A DNA stretch of 64,000 nucleotides from DATAOG01 sp963840925 (GTDB lineage Bacteria > Pseudomonadota > Alphaproteobacteria > Geminicoccales > Geminicoccaceae). The notes under the pieces are model-generated. The model was not told where the DNA came from and did not search any database. It was given only the letters and a program-made list of their open reading frames with translations. The number at the start of each line of letters is the position of its first letter. The stretch's first letter is position 1. This document shows, one piece after another, positions 35,500-43,870 of the stretch. The stretch lies in assembly GCA_963840925.1 (NCBI GenBank), contig CAWJAY010000052.1, forward strand, positions 14,919 to 78,918. Direction: 5' to 3'. Made by a program: the position numbers and the translations under genes.

Positions 35500-36405
35500 C
35501 TACTGCGGCCCGGCGACCGCCGCGCTGATCAGACCGTCGTCGTGACCGGAAACTACCCCGGCTGCGCGCAGCTCGGCCAGGAGGCGTTCCCGGGTCGTCC
35601 GCACCTGGGCGATCGGTTTCTTCCGGGCCTGCGCGACTTCCCCGGCCGTGAACTGGTCGAAATCGGCGGCCATCTCGGCGGGGCTGAAGGTCGCGAGCAT
35701 CCAGTTGAGGACCGCGGCCAGGCGCCGGTCGTCGATCGGCGCGAACACCACGCCGGGCACCCGCATCAGGTAGTCGCGCCCGTCGGGCAGCCGGGTGAAG
35801 TAGCCGACGAAATTGCGCAGGCGCGGTATCGCGTCGCGCGCCCCCATGCCATCGGCGCCATGGCAGCCCTGGCATTGGCGCGCGAAATCCTGGGCGACGC
35901 CGGTGATCCGCGGCACCGCCGGCGACGCGCCCGCCTGCTGCGCCAGCTTTACCAGCACCGCCTCGCGCTCCTTTTTCATCTGCGAGAAGCTCGCCTTGGG
36001 CGCGCGGTGCCCGGCGACCTCATCGGCATCGAACGGGACCAGGTCGGCCGGCAGCCGGTCCTGGCTCAGCTCGGTCAGAGCGTAGTTCAGCACCGCGGCG
36101 ATCTCGGCATCGCTGAACGCCGGCTGGGGCGGCATCAGGCCGTTGTAAGGCCGATCCTCGACCCGGATCGAGCCGAACAGGCCATACATCAGCACGCGGG
36201 ACAGATAGGCGCGGCCGGCCGGAAGCCCGACGAACCGGCCGACGTGGTCGGCGAGCGGCGGATAGACCCCCGGAACGCCGCGCCCGTCCTCCTGATGGCA
36301 GGCAACGCAGACCTTGGCGTACAGTCCGCTCCCGGCGTCCTCCGCCAGCGCCGGCGAGCTGAGGCTGAGCGCCAGCGCCGCGGCGAGCAGGCCCGATCGG
36401 ATCAC
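35500..36405 (-). CDS. diheme c-type cytochrome of the amine dehydrogenase cluster
   Basis: A 301-residue secreted cytochrome. A signal peptide (RSGLLAAALALSLSSPALA) is followed by a first heme site CVACH at residues 33-37 and a second CQGCH in the C-terminal half. Each half has its own distal Met candidates (NGLMPPQPAFSD and DYLMRVPG). The GTG at 36405 overlaps the TGA of the light-chain gene, so they are coupled. It probably carries electrons from the quinoprotein to the respiratory chain. It does not look like MauG, which is a longer peroxidase-type diheme protein. Confidence 0.85.
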   Translation of the reverse strand: MIRSGLLAAALALSLSSPALAEDAGSGLYAKVCVACHQEDGRGVPGVYPPLADHVGRFVGLPAGRAYLSRVLMYGLFGSIRVEDRPYNGLMPPQPAFSDAEIAAVLNYALTELSQDRLPADLVPFDADEVAGHRAPKASFSQMKKEREAVLVKLAQQAGASPAVPRITGVAQDFARQCQGCHGADGMGARDAIPRLRNFVGYFTRLPDGRDYLMRVPGVVFAPIDDRRLAAVLNWMLATFSPAEMAADFDQFTAGEVAQARKKPIAQVRTTRERLLAELRAAGVVSGHDDGLISAAVAGPQ

Positions 36406-36950
36406 GCCTCGCCGATCAGCACGGCCGAGGAGCAGTGATAGACCATGCTCGGCGCGCCGAAGCACCAGATGATGTCGTTGTTCAGCTGCGGCCGATATAC
36501 CGGCATCTCGCCTTCGGTCCCGATGCAGGGGCAGCGCGCGCAGCTGTCCTTGCCGCAGCAATCCTGGTAGGCGATCAGGTAGGTCTTGTTGTCGTCGGGA
36601 TTGAGGCAGCTGCCGACCCAGCTGCTCGGCGAGGCGTAGGATCCCGGCGGGCAGACCGCCGGCGCGCCGCCACAGCAGGAGCAGGCGTAGCCGTCGTGCG
36701 CGCAGTAGCGCCAGTAGTTGCATTGGGTCGGGTCGGAGGTCTGCGCGGTCTTGGCGAACTCCTGGGCGTGCGCGGTCTTGACGAAGAATACCGTGCGATC
36801 GACCGGCAGCAGCGGCAGCGCCGCACCGCCGACGACGTAGCCCGCCAGCCTGGTCAGGAAGCTGCGGCGCGAGCTGCGCTGGGCAACACCGCGCGTCAGG
36901 CGCTCGACCGTCCGATCGAAGGCATTGCTCTGTCGGTGGAACATGATCAC
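36402..36950 (-). CDS. mauA: TTQ amine dehydrogenase light chain
   Basis: The catalytic small subunit of methylamine/aralkylamine dehydrogenase, 182 residues with a long twin-arginine-type leader (SRRSFLTRLAGYVVGG). The mature part is Cys-rich (NYWRYCAHDGYACSCCGG, YQDCCGKDSCARCPC), giving the family's disulfides. The two tryptophans that form tryptophan tryptophylquinone are W111 (SSWVGSC) and W162 (NDIIWCFG). Both are conserved, so the cofactor can form if a maturation enzyme exists. Order mauB-E-D-A is kept. Whether the substrate is methylamine or an aromatic amine cannot be read from the sequence. Confidence 0.95.
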   Translation of the reverse strand: MIMFHRQSNAFDRTVERLTRGVAQRSSRRSFLTRLAGYVVGGAALPLLPVDRTVFFVKTAHAQEFAKTAQTSDPTQCNYWRYCAHDGYACSCCGGAPAVCPPGSYASPSSWVGSCLNPDDNKTYLIAYQDCCGKDSCARCPCIGTEGEMPVYRPQLNNDIIWCFGAPSMVYHCSSAVLIGEA

Positions 36951-36968
36951 CCCTCCCGCCCCAGGTTC

Positions 36969-37616
36969 TTAGCCCTCGGCCGGCGCGACGGCCCGCGGCC
37001 GCCGCTCGCCGCCCGCCGCCAGTCCGTCCGCGTCGAGATAGGCTTGGATCGAAGCGTAGCCCGTCTCCTTGGCGACCAGCAAGCTCTCCAGATGCTCCCG
37101 GCTGTTGACCAGCCCCTTGGCGCGCACGATGCCGAGCTCATCGATCAGCACGGCATAGGGCAGCTTGCCGACCTGATAGGTCATGCCCACCACCGGCGCG
37201 ACGACATACGGAAAGCCCTCGAGCCTGTGCTCGCGGACGAGGCGCTCCTGCTCGCTGCGCTCGCCGTCGCCGATCAGGGCGAGCCAGAGGTGGCGCCGTT
37301 CGCTGCGCATGAACGAGCGGGCGACGCCGAGCAGCTTCTTGCACATCGGGCAGGTCGGTGCCACGAACAGCAGCAGCTGGCTCTTGCCGTCCGCGCGCAC
37401 GCCGCCGAGCAAGAGCTTGCCGCCGGCCAGGTCGGTCACCTCGAGCGGCGGCGCCGGCTGGCCGACGTCGACCGCGCGATCGGTCATCAGCGCGCCGAGC
37501 GGCGCCACCCGCTCATGCAGGACGCCGATCTGGCGCGCGAGCGCCAGCACGACCGCGCTGAGCGCGACGAGCAGAAAAAACAGCACCGTCTGGGAGACGA
37601 CCAGCGCCTCGACCAT
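36969..37616 (-). CDS. mauD: amine dehydrogenase accessory protein MauD
   Basis: A 215-residue membrane-anchored thioredoxin-like protein. One N-terminal helix (SQTVLFFLLVALSAVVLALA) is followed by a periplasmic domain with the redox motif CPMCKKL in LLLFVAPTCPMC. MauD is required for correct disulfide formation in the light chain, which has six disulfide bonds in known members. Its start codon touches the mauE stop. The C-terminal 25 residues are Arg/Ala/Pro-rich and poorly conserved. Confidence 0.93.
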   Translation of the reverse strand: MVEALVVSQTVLFFLLVALSAVVLALARQIGVLHERVAPLGALMTDRAVDVGQPAPPLEVTDLAGGKLLLGGVRADGKSQLLLFVAPTCPMCKKLLGVARSFMRSERRHLWLALIGDGERSEQERLVREHRLEGFPYVVAPVVGMTYQVGKLPYAVLIDELGIVRAKGLVNSREHLESLLVAKETGYASIQAYLDADGLAAGGERRPRAVAPAEG

Positions 37617-38158
37617 CAGCCGGCGTCCCCGGGTCGCGGGCGTGGCGGCAGCGCCATGCTGCGCAGCTGGGTGAAGGCGACGTAGAGCAGCACCGCGCTA
37701 ATCGAGGCGGCGCCGACCGTGACCGCATCCAGCCAGGTCAGCGGCCGCGCCACGATCGCCGGCATCGTGAGCGCCGCAAGCCCGATCAGGACGACGTTGC
37801 GGCCGACCAGAGCCCAACTGATCCGCTGTCTCAGCGTCGCGGCGAAGCAGCCGCAATCGATCTCGACCCGGCCGCGCGCCAGATTGACCGCCATGGCCAG
37901 GGCGAAGATGACCAGCAGAGCCGCGGCCGCGACGGCGCCGGCGCGGCGCGTCGGTTCCAGCAGCAGCGCCAGCGCGATCGCCGCCTCGAGCGCCGGCAGC
38001 GCGTAGGCGACCAGCCGCACCAGAGGTTCGGGCAGGACGCGGTAGTTGTGCACGACACCGACGAATTCGTCCAACGCACGCAGCTTGGCCAACGCCGCCA
38101 TGGCGAGCACCGCGGCCAGCACGAGCCGCGCCGTCCAGACCGCCGCCGGGTCGAGCAT
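37616..38158 (-). CDS. mauE: amine dehydrogenase accessory protein MauE
   Basis: A 180-residue integral membrane protein with about four to five helices and the conserved ARGRVEIDCGCFAATLRQRISW segment, whose paired cysteines (C-G-C) are typical of MauE/DoxX-like helpers. It works with MauD to fold and export the light chain. The ATG at 38158 starts 20 bp after mauB. The stop and the mauD start share a base. Confidence 0.92.
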   Translation of the reverse strand: MLDPAAVWTARLVLAAVLAMAALAKLRALDEFVGVVHNYRVLPEPLVRLVAYALPALEAAIALALLLEPTRRAGAVAAAALLVIFALAMAVNLARGRVEIDCGCFAATLRQRISWALVGRNVVLIGLAALTMPAIVARPLTWLDAVTVGAASISAVLLYVAFTQLRSMALPPRPRPGDAG

Positions 38159-38178
38159 GGCTGCCAAGGCGCCGTTTC

Positions 38179-39351
38179 CTACTCGCCGACGACGTACAGC
38201 AGATAGGGCGAGATGCCGAGCTCGCCGACGTCGCCTTTGTGCTGATACGAGGTCGCGTCGAACACCGAGATCGACGCCGCCTCGGACAGGGCGAACAGCA
38301 GCGGCTGGTCGTCCTGGGTGACCATCACGGAAAATGCCGGCTCCTCGAGCTCGATCCGCTGCAGCCTCTGCTTGCTGTTCACGTCGAACACCCAGATCTC
38401 CTGGCCGGGCTGCTTGTGAGTCCACTTGGTGCCTTCGTGCATCTGCACGAACAGGCGGTTGCTCCCGGGATGGTAGGAAGCCAGCTGCCAGCCGCCCGGC
38501 CACCATTTGCCTTTCTCCTCGCCGCTGAGCAGCGACCAGGCTTCACCGGCCTGTGGCTGCTCGCCAGAGAAGTCGACCGGGTAGACGGTGCCGCCGTAGG
38601 AAACGAAGAAGGCCTGGCCGGTCTGCTGGGAGAAGCCGGGGTGCTCCAGCACCGGGTCGTTCTCGGCGTCGAAGAACGGCTCGCCGCGGGTCAGTTGCGC
38701 TTGGCCGCTCTCGTCGAAATTGACCGTGAGCAGCGAGCCGTCGGCGCACACCATCGAGAACCGGCGCGGCGCCGAGGGAAAGATCAGCCCGCAGCCAGGG
38801 GTCTCGATCTCGCCGACATATGACTGCTTCTGCACGTCGACCACGCTCACCGAGGTCGCCGGATCCATGTTGAACGACAGCATGTAGCGACCGTCGGTGG
38901 TGAGCGCCCCATCGTACTTCTTGGGCACGACGAGGAACCGGCCTTGCGGCAAAGCGACCTCGCCCTTGAGGTCGAGCGTGCGGCCGTCGAAGGTCGTGAC
39001 CATGTCGGTGCGGTCGCCGCGCGAGCCGCGCGACCAGAACGTCTCGGCCATGTAGAGCTGGCTGGCGCCGTCAGCGAGGCCGAGGTTGGCGAGGTAGCCG
39101 CCATTGATCATGCCGACCACGTTCAGGCTGTCGCCGTCGACGATCCAGACCTTGGTCACGATGATGTGCGGGAACACCGGCTCGAGGATGTAGACCCAGT
39201 GCGGGCTGGCCTCCGGCAGCGTCGCCGTGGGATGCTCCTCGGCGGTCGGCAGCAACGCGCTCTCGGGGACCTGCGCCAGCGCGCCGCCGCCGAGCAGCAA
39301 TCCACCCGCCGCGAGCGCCAGAGCGCGCCAGAAACTGGGCCTGCTCGCCAT
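38179..39351 (-). CDS. mauB: TTQ amine dehydrogenase heavy chain
   Basis: The 390-residue large subunit, a seven-bladed propeller that shapes the active-site funnel. A signal peptide (FWRALALAAGGLLLGGGALAQ) precedes repeats with the propeller pattern, such as HWVYILEPVFPHIIVTKVWI, AETFWSRGSRGDRTDMVT, KKYDGALTTDGRYMLSF and NRLFVQMHEGTKWTHKQPG. It is first in the operon and partners with the light chain as alpha2beta2 in the periplasm. Confidence 0.94.
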   Translation of the reverse strand: MASRPSFWRALALAAGGLLLGGGALAQVPESALLPTAEEHPTATLPEASPHWVYILEPVFPHIIVTKVWIVDGDSLNVVGMINGGYLANLGLADGASQLYMAETFWSRGSRGDRTDMVTTFDGRTLDLKGEVALPQGRFLVVPKKYDGALTTDGRYMLSFNMDPATSVSVVDVQKQSYVGEIETPGCGLIFPSAPRRFSMVCADGSLLTVNFDESGQAQLTRGEPFFDAENDPVLEHPGFSQQTGQAFFVSYGGTVYPVDFSGEQPQAGEAWSLLSGEEKGKWWPGGWQLASYHPGSNRLFVQMHEGTKWTHKQPGQEIWVFDVNSKQRLQRIELEEPAFSVMVTQDDQPLLFALSEAASISVFDATSYQHKGDVGELGISPYLLYVVGE

Positions 39352-39369
39352 CCCGTCCTCCCAGTTGGC

Positions 39370-39388
39370 TGCATAATCGCTTATGGCA
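39370..39388. promoter_or_regulatory. imperfect palindrome between mauB and the divergent gene
   Basis: TGCATAA-TCGC-TTATGGCA is a near-perfect inverted repeat 18-37 bp upstream of mauB, in the 141-bp divergent promoter region. It is well placed for a regulator of both transcripts. Confidence 0.3.
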
Positions 39389-39492
39389 ACCCTTATCCGA
39401 GGATGCGGCCCTGAGCAAGCCGACAGCGCCCAAGGCGATCGTCCCGATCGCGGCGCGGCCGGGGGTCATCGACGCGCCAAGGAGCGAGCGAC

Positions 39493-40080
39493 ATGATGCG
39501 CTATCGCATGGTTTTCGGGGTTATCGCCGTCCTGCTCGCGCTGGCCGCGCCGGCGCCTGCGAAAGACGGGGAATTGGCCGAACGTGATGTGCACGCGCTG
39601 TTCGCGGCCGCGGAGGCGGCCGGGCGGGTCGGGACTGCCCGCAAGACCAAGCCGGTCGACGCGCGCCCAGCCCGGCCCGGCGAGATCATCGTCACGCTGA
39701 TCAAGGGCGAGGGGCGGGAAACCCAGAGCAAGCCCGCCGCCGATGGCGATTGGGTGGTCCGCAACCGGTGCCCGATCACCGGCAACGAAGAGTATCTGGT
39801 CAGGGCCGGGACCTTCGCGGAGCGATACCTGGGCCCGCTTTCGCAGCCGGATACCCACGGCTGGCGCGAGTTCCGGCCGCAAGGCCCGGAGATGCGCTTT
39901 TTCGTCGTCGGCGACGGCGAGGGGGCGTTCACGTTCGCCGCCCCCTGGGGCGAGCCGATGGCGGCGCGACCGGGCGATGCCATCATGCGCAATCCTGCCA
40001 ATCCCGAAGACACCTATCGCGTCGCCGCCGCTGCCTTCGAGTGCTCGTATCAGGTCGTGACCCCGCCCGCTCGCGGGTGA
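39493..40080 (+). CDS. secreted PGDYG-like hypothetical protein
   Basis: A 195-residue protein with a signal peptide (RMVFGVIAVLLALAAPAPAKDG). The middle and end show a pattern related to PGDYG-type domains: WVVRNRCPITGNEEYLV, then FAERYLGP, AAPWGEPMAARPGDAIMRNP and TYRVAAAAFECSYQ. No catalytic function is known. It starts 141 bp from mauB in the opposite direction, so it may be co-regulated. The ATG at 39493 or 39496 can serve as start. Confidence 0.75.
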   Translation: MMRYRMVFGVIAVLLALAAPAPAKDGELAERDVHALFAAAEAAGRVGTARKTKPVDARPARPGEIIVTLIKGEGRETQSKPAADGDWVVRNRCPITGNEEYLVRAGTFAERYLGPLSQPDTHGWREFRPQGPEMRFFVVGDGEGAFTFAAPWGEPMAARPGDAIMRNPANPEDTYRVAAAAFECSYQVVTPPARG

Positions 40081-40280
40081 AGCGGGGACAGCCTCGAAGC
40101 CGCAGTAGTTGCAACGCCGCCACAGCGTGACAAAAAAACCGCTCGCCTCCTGGCGCGATGCTTTGAACCGGGATATTTCCAGCGTGCACGCGCAAGCGGC
40201 CGTTGTCGCACCAGTAACAAATGATGGAGCCGCCTCGGAGCCGTGATCGCTAATGAGATACGATGCCCAGGAGGATCACG

Positions 40281-40487
40281 ATGACGTCCGTCTACGATGA
40301 CAAGGCCCGGGCGGAGCAGATCGCGCTCAACGCGCGCCAGATCGAGTTTGCGATCCGGCGGCTGATGCCGAGGCTCGACGCCGGCGAGGTCGCGTCCTGC
40401 GGCCTGGAGGAGGGCCGCAAGGTGTTCGCGCGGCTCGCCGAACGCTACGAGGCCGCGGTGCGCCGAGGCACGCTCGCAGCGAGATGA
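40281..40487 (+). CDS. small hypothetical protein
   Basis: A 68-residue helical protein (MTSVYDDKARAEQIALNARQ, IEFAIRRLMPRLDAGE, GRKVFARLAERYEAAVRR). The ATG at 40281 follows an AGGAGG-like site at 40269-40274, which decides the start over an upstream frame extension. I do not recognise a family. A perfect 9-bp hairpin lies 16 bp after its stop. Composition and signals suggest a real gene. Confidence 0.55.
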   Translation: MTSVYDDKARAEQIALNARQIEFAIRRLMPRLDAGEVASCGLEEGRKVFARLAERYEAAVRRGTLAAR

Positions 40488-40503
40488 CCTACCGGTTTCA
40501 GGG

Positions 40504-40541
40504 CCTCGGCGCAGGATTCGGCTAACCGCTTGGCGCCGAGG
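40504..40541 (+). terminator. perfect 9-bp hairpin
   Basis: CCTCGGCGC and GCGCCGAGG pair perfectly around a 20-base loop that itself contains CGG...CCG. No T-tract follows. A terminator for the small upstream gene is the likely role. Confidence 0.45.
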
Positions 40542-40653
40542 TCGTTCAATGTTGCCCGGAAGCAACGCTCCTGATCGCCCAGTCGGCCCTTCGAACGGGA
40601 GCATGATCCAGTAGACTTCTTCCCCTATCCGAAATATTTTCTCGGGTAGGAGG

Positions 40654-40773
40654 AAAGCTGCTGAGGCCTCCATTGACCAGCGGATTGCGCAGCACCTGAA
40701 AGTTCTACGCAATGGGCGTAACTGGCCGTTGGACGAGCTGGCAAGGCGCAGTCAGGTCAGTCGCGCCCCCTGA
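40654..40773 (+). pseudogene. XRE-family regulator N-terminal remnant
   Basis: A + frame reads KAAEASIDQRIAQHLKVLRN followed by GRNWPLDELARRSQVSRAP and a stop. This is the first part of an XRE/cupin-type helix-turn-helix regulator (usual pattern GVSRxTLSRIE). The recognition helix is cut after SRA and no ATG precedes the frame. In related genomes a regulator of this type often sits before a GNAT acetyltransferase, as here. Only the stump survives. Confidence 0.6.
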
Positions 40774-40816
40774 GCATTGCGTAGCGACATACGTCCTATT
40801 TGTCGTGTGATACATT

Positions 40817-41353
40817 ATGAGCGCGGAAAAACCTGCCACCATTTCAATTTTCTCGGCGGACGACATCGAAAGTCATCTCCGGGAACTTGGCGCGCTCTTG
40901 CATGCCTGCGTCCACGACGGGGCCAGCATCGGCTTCGTCCTGCCCTACACCGAAGACGACAGCCGGGCGTTCTGGCGCAACAAAGTGTTGCCGGCGGTGC
41001 GAGCCGGCGCGCGAATCCCGCTGGTCGCGCAGGCAACCGGCCGGGTTGCGGGCTCGGTTCAATTGAATTGTGACACGATGCCCAACCAGCGCCACCGGGC
41101 AGAGGTTTCCAAGCTGCTGGTCCACCCCGGTCTCCGTCGTCGGGGCATTGCGCGCGCGCTGATGGCCGAACTCGAGGGCCTCGCGAAACGACTGGGCCGC
41201 AGCCTGCTCACACTCGATACGCGCACGGGCGACCCGGCCGAGCTGCTCTATGCGAAGTTGGGCTACAAGACAGCAGGCGTGATCCCGGAGTATTGCCGCG
41301 ACCCGTTCCAAGACCGCCTCGATTCGACGACGATCATGTACAAAGCCCTTTGA
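40817..41353 (+). CDS. GNAT-family N-acetyltransferase
   Basis: A 178-residue acetyltransferase that moves acetyl from acetyl-CoA to an amine. The central fold reads RIPLVAQATGRVAGSVQLNCD, and the acetyl-CoA loop is AEVSKLLVHPGLRRRGIARALMAELE (R/Q-x-x-G-x-A). The C-terminal LTLDTRTGDPAELLYAKLGYKTAGVIPEY is typical of GNATs related to beta-lactam-resistance-type acetyltransferases. The acceptor substrate is unknown. The gene is intact although its presumed regulator upstream is broken. Confidence 0.9.
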   Translation: MSAEKPATISIFSADDIESHLRELGALLHACVHDGASIGFVLPYTEDDSRAFWRNKVLPAVRAGARIPLVAQATGRVAGSVQLNCDTMPNQRHRAEVSKLLVHPGLRRRGIARALMAELEGLAKRLGRSLLTLDTRTGDPAELLYAKLGYKTAGVIPEYCRDPFQDRLDSTTIMYKAL

Positions 41354-41542
41354 AGATCTCTTTGCGCACCGAGGACCAGATTGCCGCCGCGAGTGCCGGC
41401 GGCGCTGCCCGTCTAAACGGTCTCCGACCGCGAAGCGGCGGCGGGGCGGATTGACCGCGGGTCCGCGAAGGCGCACTTTGGCCTGATTACGGAAGCCCTC
41501 GGTCCAGATCGGTCCCGAGCCGGCCTCCGGTTGGAGGTCCGC

Positions 41543-42622
41543 ATGAAGGCCGCGGTCTGTCGCGGGTTCAGGACACCCCTCGCGATTGAGGAGGTGAACC
41601 TCGCGGAACCGCGGGCGGGCGAGGTCAAGGTCAGGATCGCAGCCTGCGCGATCTGCCACAGCGACCTGATGTTCATCGCGGGCGCGTGGGGTGGCGAGCT
41701 GCCGGCCGTGGCCGGACACGAGGCGGCAGGCATCGTCGAGCAGGTCGGCGTCGGCGTCGCCAGGCTCGGGCCGGGCGACCACGTCGTGGTGACGCTGCTG
41801 CGCGCCTGTGGTCACTGCCCGTTCTGCTCCCGGGGCGAGCGCCAGCTGTGCGAGACCAAGCTGCCGCTCGATCTGTGCTCGCCGCTGAGCGCGGCCGACG
41901 GCTCGCCGATCCGCCAGGGGCTGCGCACGGCCGCGTTCGCCGAGGCGGTCGTGGTCGATGCCTCGCAGGTGGTCGCCATCCCGCGCGAGCTATCGCTCGA
42001 GGTCGTCTGCCTGTTGGCGTGCGGCGTGATCACCGGGGTCGGCGCCGTCCTCAACACCGCAGCGATGCGTCCGGGCAGCCACGTCGCGACCATCGGCACC
42101 GGTGGCGTCGGCCTCAACTGCGTCCAGGGCGCCGCCCTCGGTGGCGCCCGCACGAACATCGCGATCGACCTTTCGGAGCGGAAGCTCGCGGCCGCCCGCA
42201 CCTTTGGCGCGAGCCATGCGATCCACCCCGGCCAGCAGGATGTCCGGGCCGCGGTGCGCTCGCTGACCGAGGGCCGAGGTGCGGATTACGTCTTCGTCGC
42301 TGCCGGCAGCGCGGCCGCGATCGAGCAAGGTGCTCAACTGCTGCGCCGGGGTGGCACGCTGGTGATCGTCGGCATGACTGCGGACGGCGTCCAGGTCCGG
42401 CTCGAAGCGGTGGACCTCGCCGATCGCGCGCTCCGCATCCTGGGCAGCAAGATGGGCTCGGTGCGGATGCCGCTTGACGTCCAGATGCTGGCCGACTGGT
42501 ACTTGCGCGGCCGCCTGAAGCTTGACGAGCTGATCTCCGGTCGCTACCCGCTGGAGGAAATCAACGATGCCATCGCCTCGGCCGCCGGCGGCGACGCGCT
42601 GCGCAACGTGATCGTCTTCTGA
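41543..42622 (+). CDS. zinc-dependent alcohol dehydrogenase (MDR family)
   Basis: A 359-residue medium-chain dehydrogenase. Catalytic zinc ligands are in CAICHSDL and GHEAAGIVEQVG. The structural zinc has the four-Cys lobe CGHCPFCSRGERQLC. The NAD-binding fold is IGTGGVGLNCVQGAALGGA. It oxidises an alcohol or sugar/polyol in the cytoplasm with NAD(P). It is first of six co-oriented genes, 35 bp before an enolase-superfamily enzyme, so a polyol or sugar-acid pathway is likely. Start at the ATG of MKAAVCRGF, as in the family. Confidence 0.92.
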   Translation: MKAAVCRGFRTPLAIEEVNLAEPRAGEVKVRIAACAICHSDLMFIAGAWGGELPAVAGHEAAGIVEQVGVGVARLGPGDHVVVTLLRACGHCPFCSRGERQLCETKLPLDLCSPLSAADGSPIRQGLRTAAFAEAVVVDASQVVAIPRELSLEVVCLLACGVITGVGAVLNTAAMRPGSHVATIGTGGVGLNCVQGAALGGARTNIAIDLSERKLAAARTFGASHAIHPGQQDVRAAVRSLTEGRGADYVFVAAGSAAAIEQGAQLLRRGGTLVIVGMTADGVQVRLEAVDLADRALRILGSKMGSVRMPLDVQMLADWYLRGRLKLDELISGRYPLEEINDAIASAAGGDALRNVIVF

Positions 42623-42657
42623 GCCGGTGCTGGGCGAGCGGCGGAGACCGGGGCGGG

Positions 42658-43758
42658 ATGCGCATCGCGAGCATCGAGACCTTCAGCACCCCGCACCTGG
42701 GCCTGCTCCGCGTCAGGAGCGAAACCGGCGCCGAGGGCTGGGGCCAGGTGTCGCCGTACAACGCCGATATCACCGCGCTGGTCGTCCACCGGCAGGTGGC
42801 ACCCCACGCGCTCGGCCGGAGCGCGCTCGACCCCGAACCTCTGATCGACCTGATCGCCGATCGCGAGCACAAGTTCCCGGGCTCCTACGTCTGGCGCGCG
42901 CTGGCGGGCCTCGATACGGCGCTTTGGGACCTGCGCGGCAAGCTCGAAGGCAAAAGTGTCTGCGAGCTGCTCGGCGGCGAGCCGCGCGCGCTTCGGGTCT
43001 ACGGCTCCAGCATGCGCCGGGACATCGCGCCCGAGGCCGAAGCCGAGCGCCTCGTCCGGCTGCGCGAGCGCCACGGCTACGACGCGTTCAAGATCCGGAT
43101 CGGCCGCGAATGCGGCCATGACCAGGACGAGTGGCCGGGCCGCACCGAGGCGATCGTGCCCGCGGTCCGCGCGGCCCTGGGCGACGACGTGGCGCTGCTG
43201 GTCGACGCCAACAGCTGCTATTCACCGGGCAAGGCGATCGAGGTCGGCCGGATGCTCGAGGGCCACGGTATCTGCCACTTCGAGGAGCCATGCCCGTACT
43301 GGGAGCTGGAGTGGACCAAGGAGGTCGCCGACGCGCTCGACGTCGCCGTCACCGGCGGCGAGCAGGACTGCGAGCTGCCGACCTGGCGGCGCTTGACCGG
43401 AATGCGCGCCGTCGATGTCGTCCAGCCCGACGTCTGCTATCTCGGCGGGCTCAGCCGGACTCTGCGGGTCGTGGCGATGGCGCAGGCGGTCGGCCTGCCG
43501 GTCACGCCGCATTCGGCCAACCTCTCGCTGGTCACGGTCTTCACGCTGCACCTGATGGGCGCGATCGCCGGTGGCGGGCCCTACGTCGAGTTCTCGATCG
43601 AGACCGCCGACCACTATCCATGGCCGGATGGCGTCTTCGCGCCGGCGCTGGTGGCGCGGGACGGCAAGGTCGAGATTCCCGCCGGACCGGGCTGGGGCGT
43701 CGAGATCAACCCCGACTGGCTCGCTCACGCGGCTTACCAGCGCAGCGAGTTCGGGTGA
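42658..43758 (+). CDS. mandelate racemase/muconate lactonizing-type enolase superfamily enzyme
   Basis: A 366-residue capping-domain plus barrel enzyme. Metal ligands are D183 (LLVDANS), E209 (HFEEPCPYW) and E235 (TGGEQDC). The general base pair is K145-I-R147 on one side and H285 (VTPHSANLS) on the other. Most acid-sugar dehydratases have K-x-K, so the K-x-R points to a less usual specificity. It probably dehydrates or epimerises a sugar acid, with substrate brought by the ABC importer downstream. The ATG overlaps no other gene. Confidence 0.9.
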   Translation: MRIASIETFSTPHLGLLRVRSETGAEGWGQVSPYNADITALVVHRQVAPHALGRSALDPEPLIDLIADREHKFPGSYVWRALAGLDTALWDLRGKLEGKSVCELLGGEPRALRVYGSSMRRDIAPEAEAERLVRLRERHGYDAFKIRIGRECGHDQDEWPGRTEAIVPAVRAALGDDVALLVDANSCYSPGKAIEVGRMLEGHGICHFEEPCPYWELEWTKEVADALDVAVTGGEQDCELPTWRRLTGMRAVDVVQPDVCYLGGLSRTLRVVAMAQAVGLPVTPHSANLSLVTVFTLHLMGAIAGGGPYVEFSIETADHYPWPDGVFAPALVARDGKVEIPAGPGWGVEINPDWLAHAAYQRSEFG

Positions 43759-43870
43759 CGATGCGCCGGCCGCCGTCGTCCCGAGCCTTGTCTTATTCGC
43801 GTCACAAAACTGCCGGCAGCGTGCGACTCGCAATGGATCGTTTCGCCCAGCTAGGAAAGGGAGACTAGCG

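Noticed and set aside
35500..36405. The diheme cytochrome as MauG
   Set aside because: It is shorter than MauG and has two ordinary cytochrome c modules without the peroxidase-type layout.
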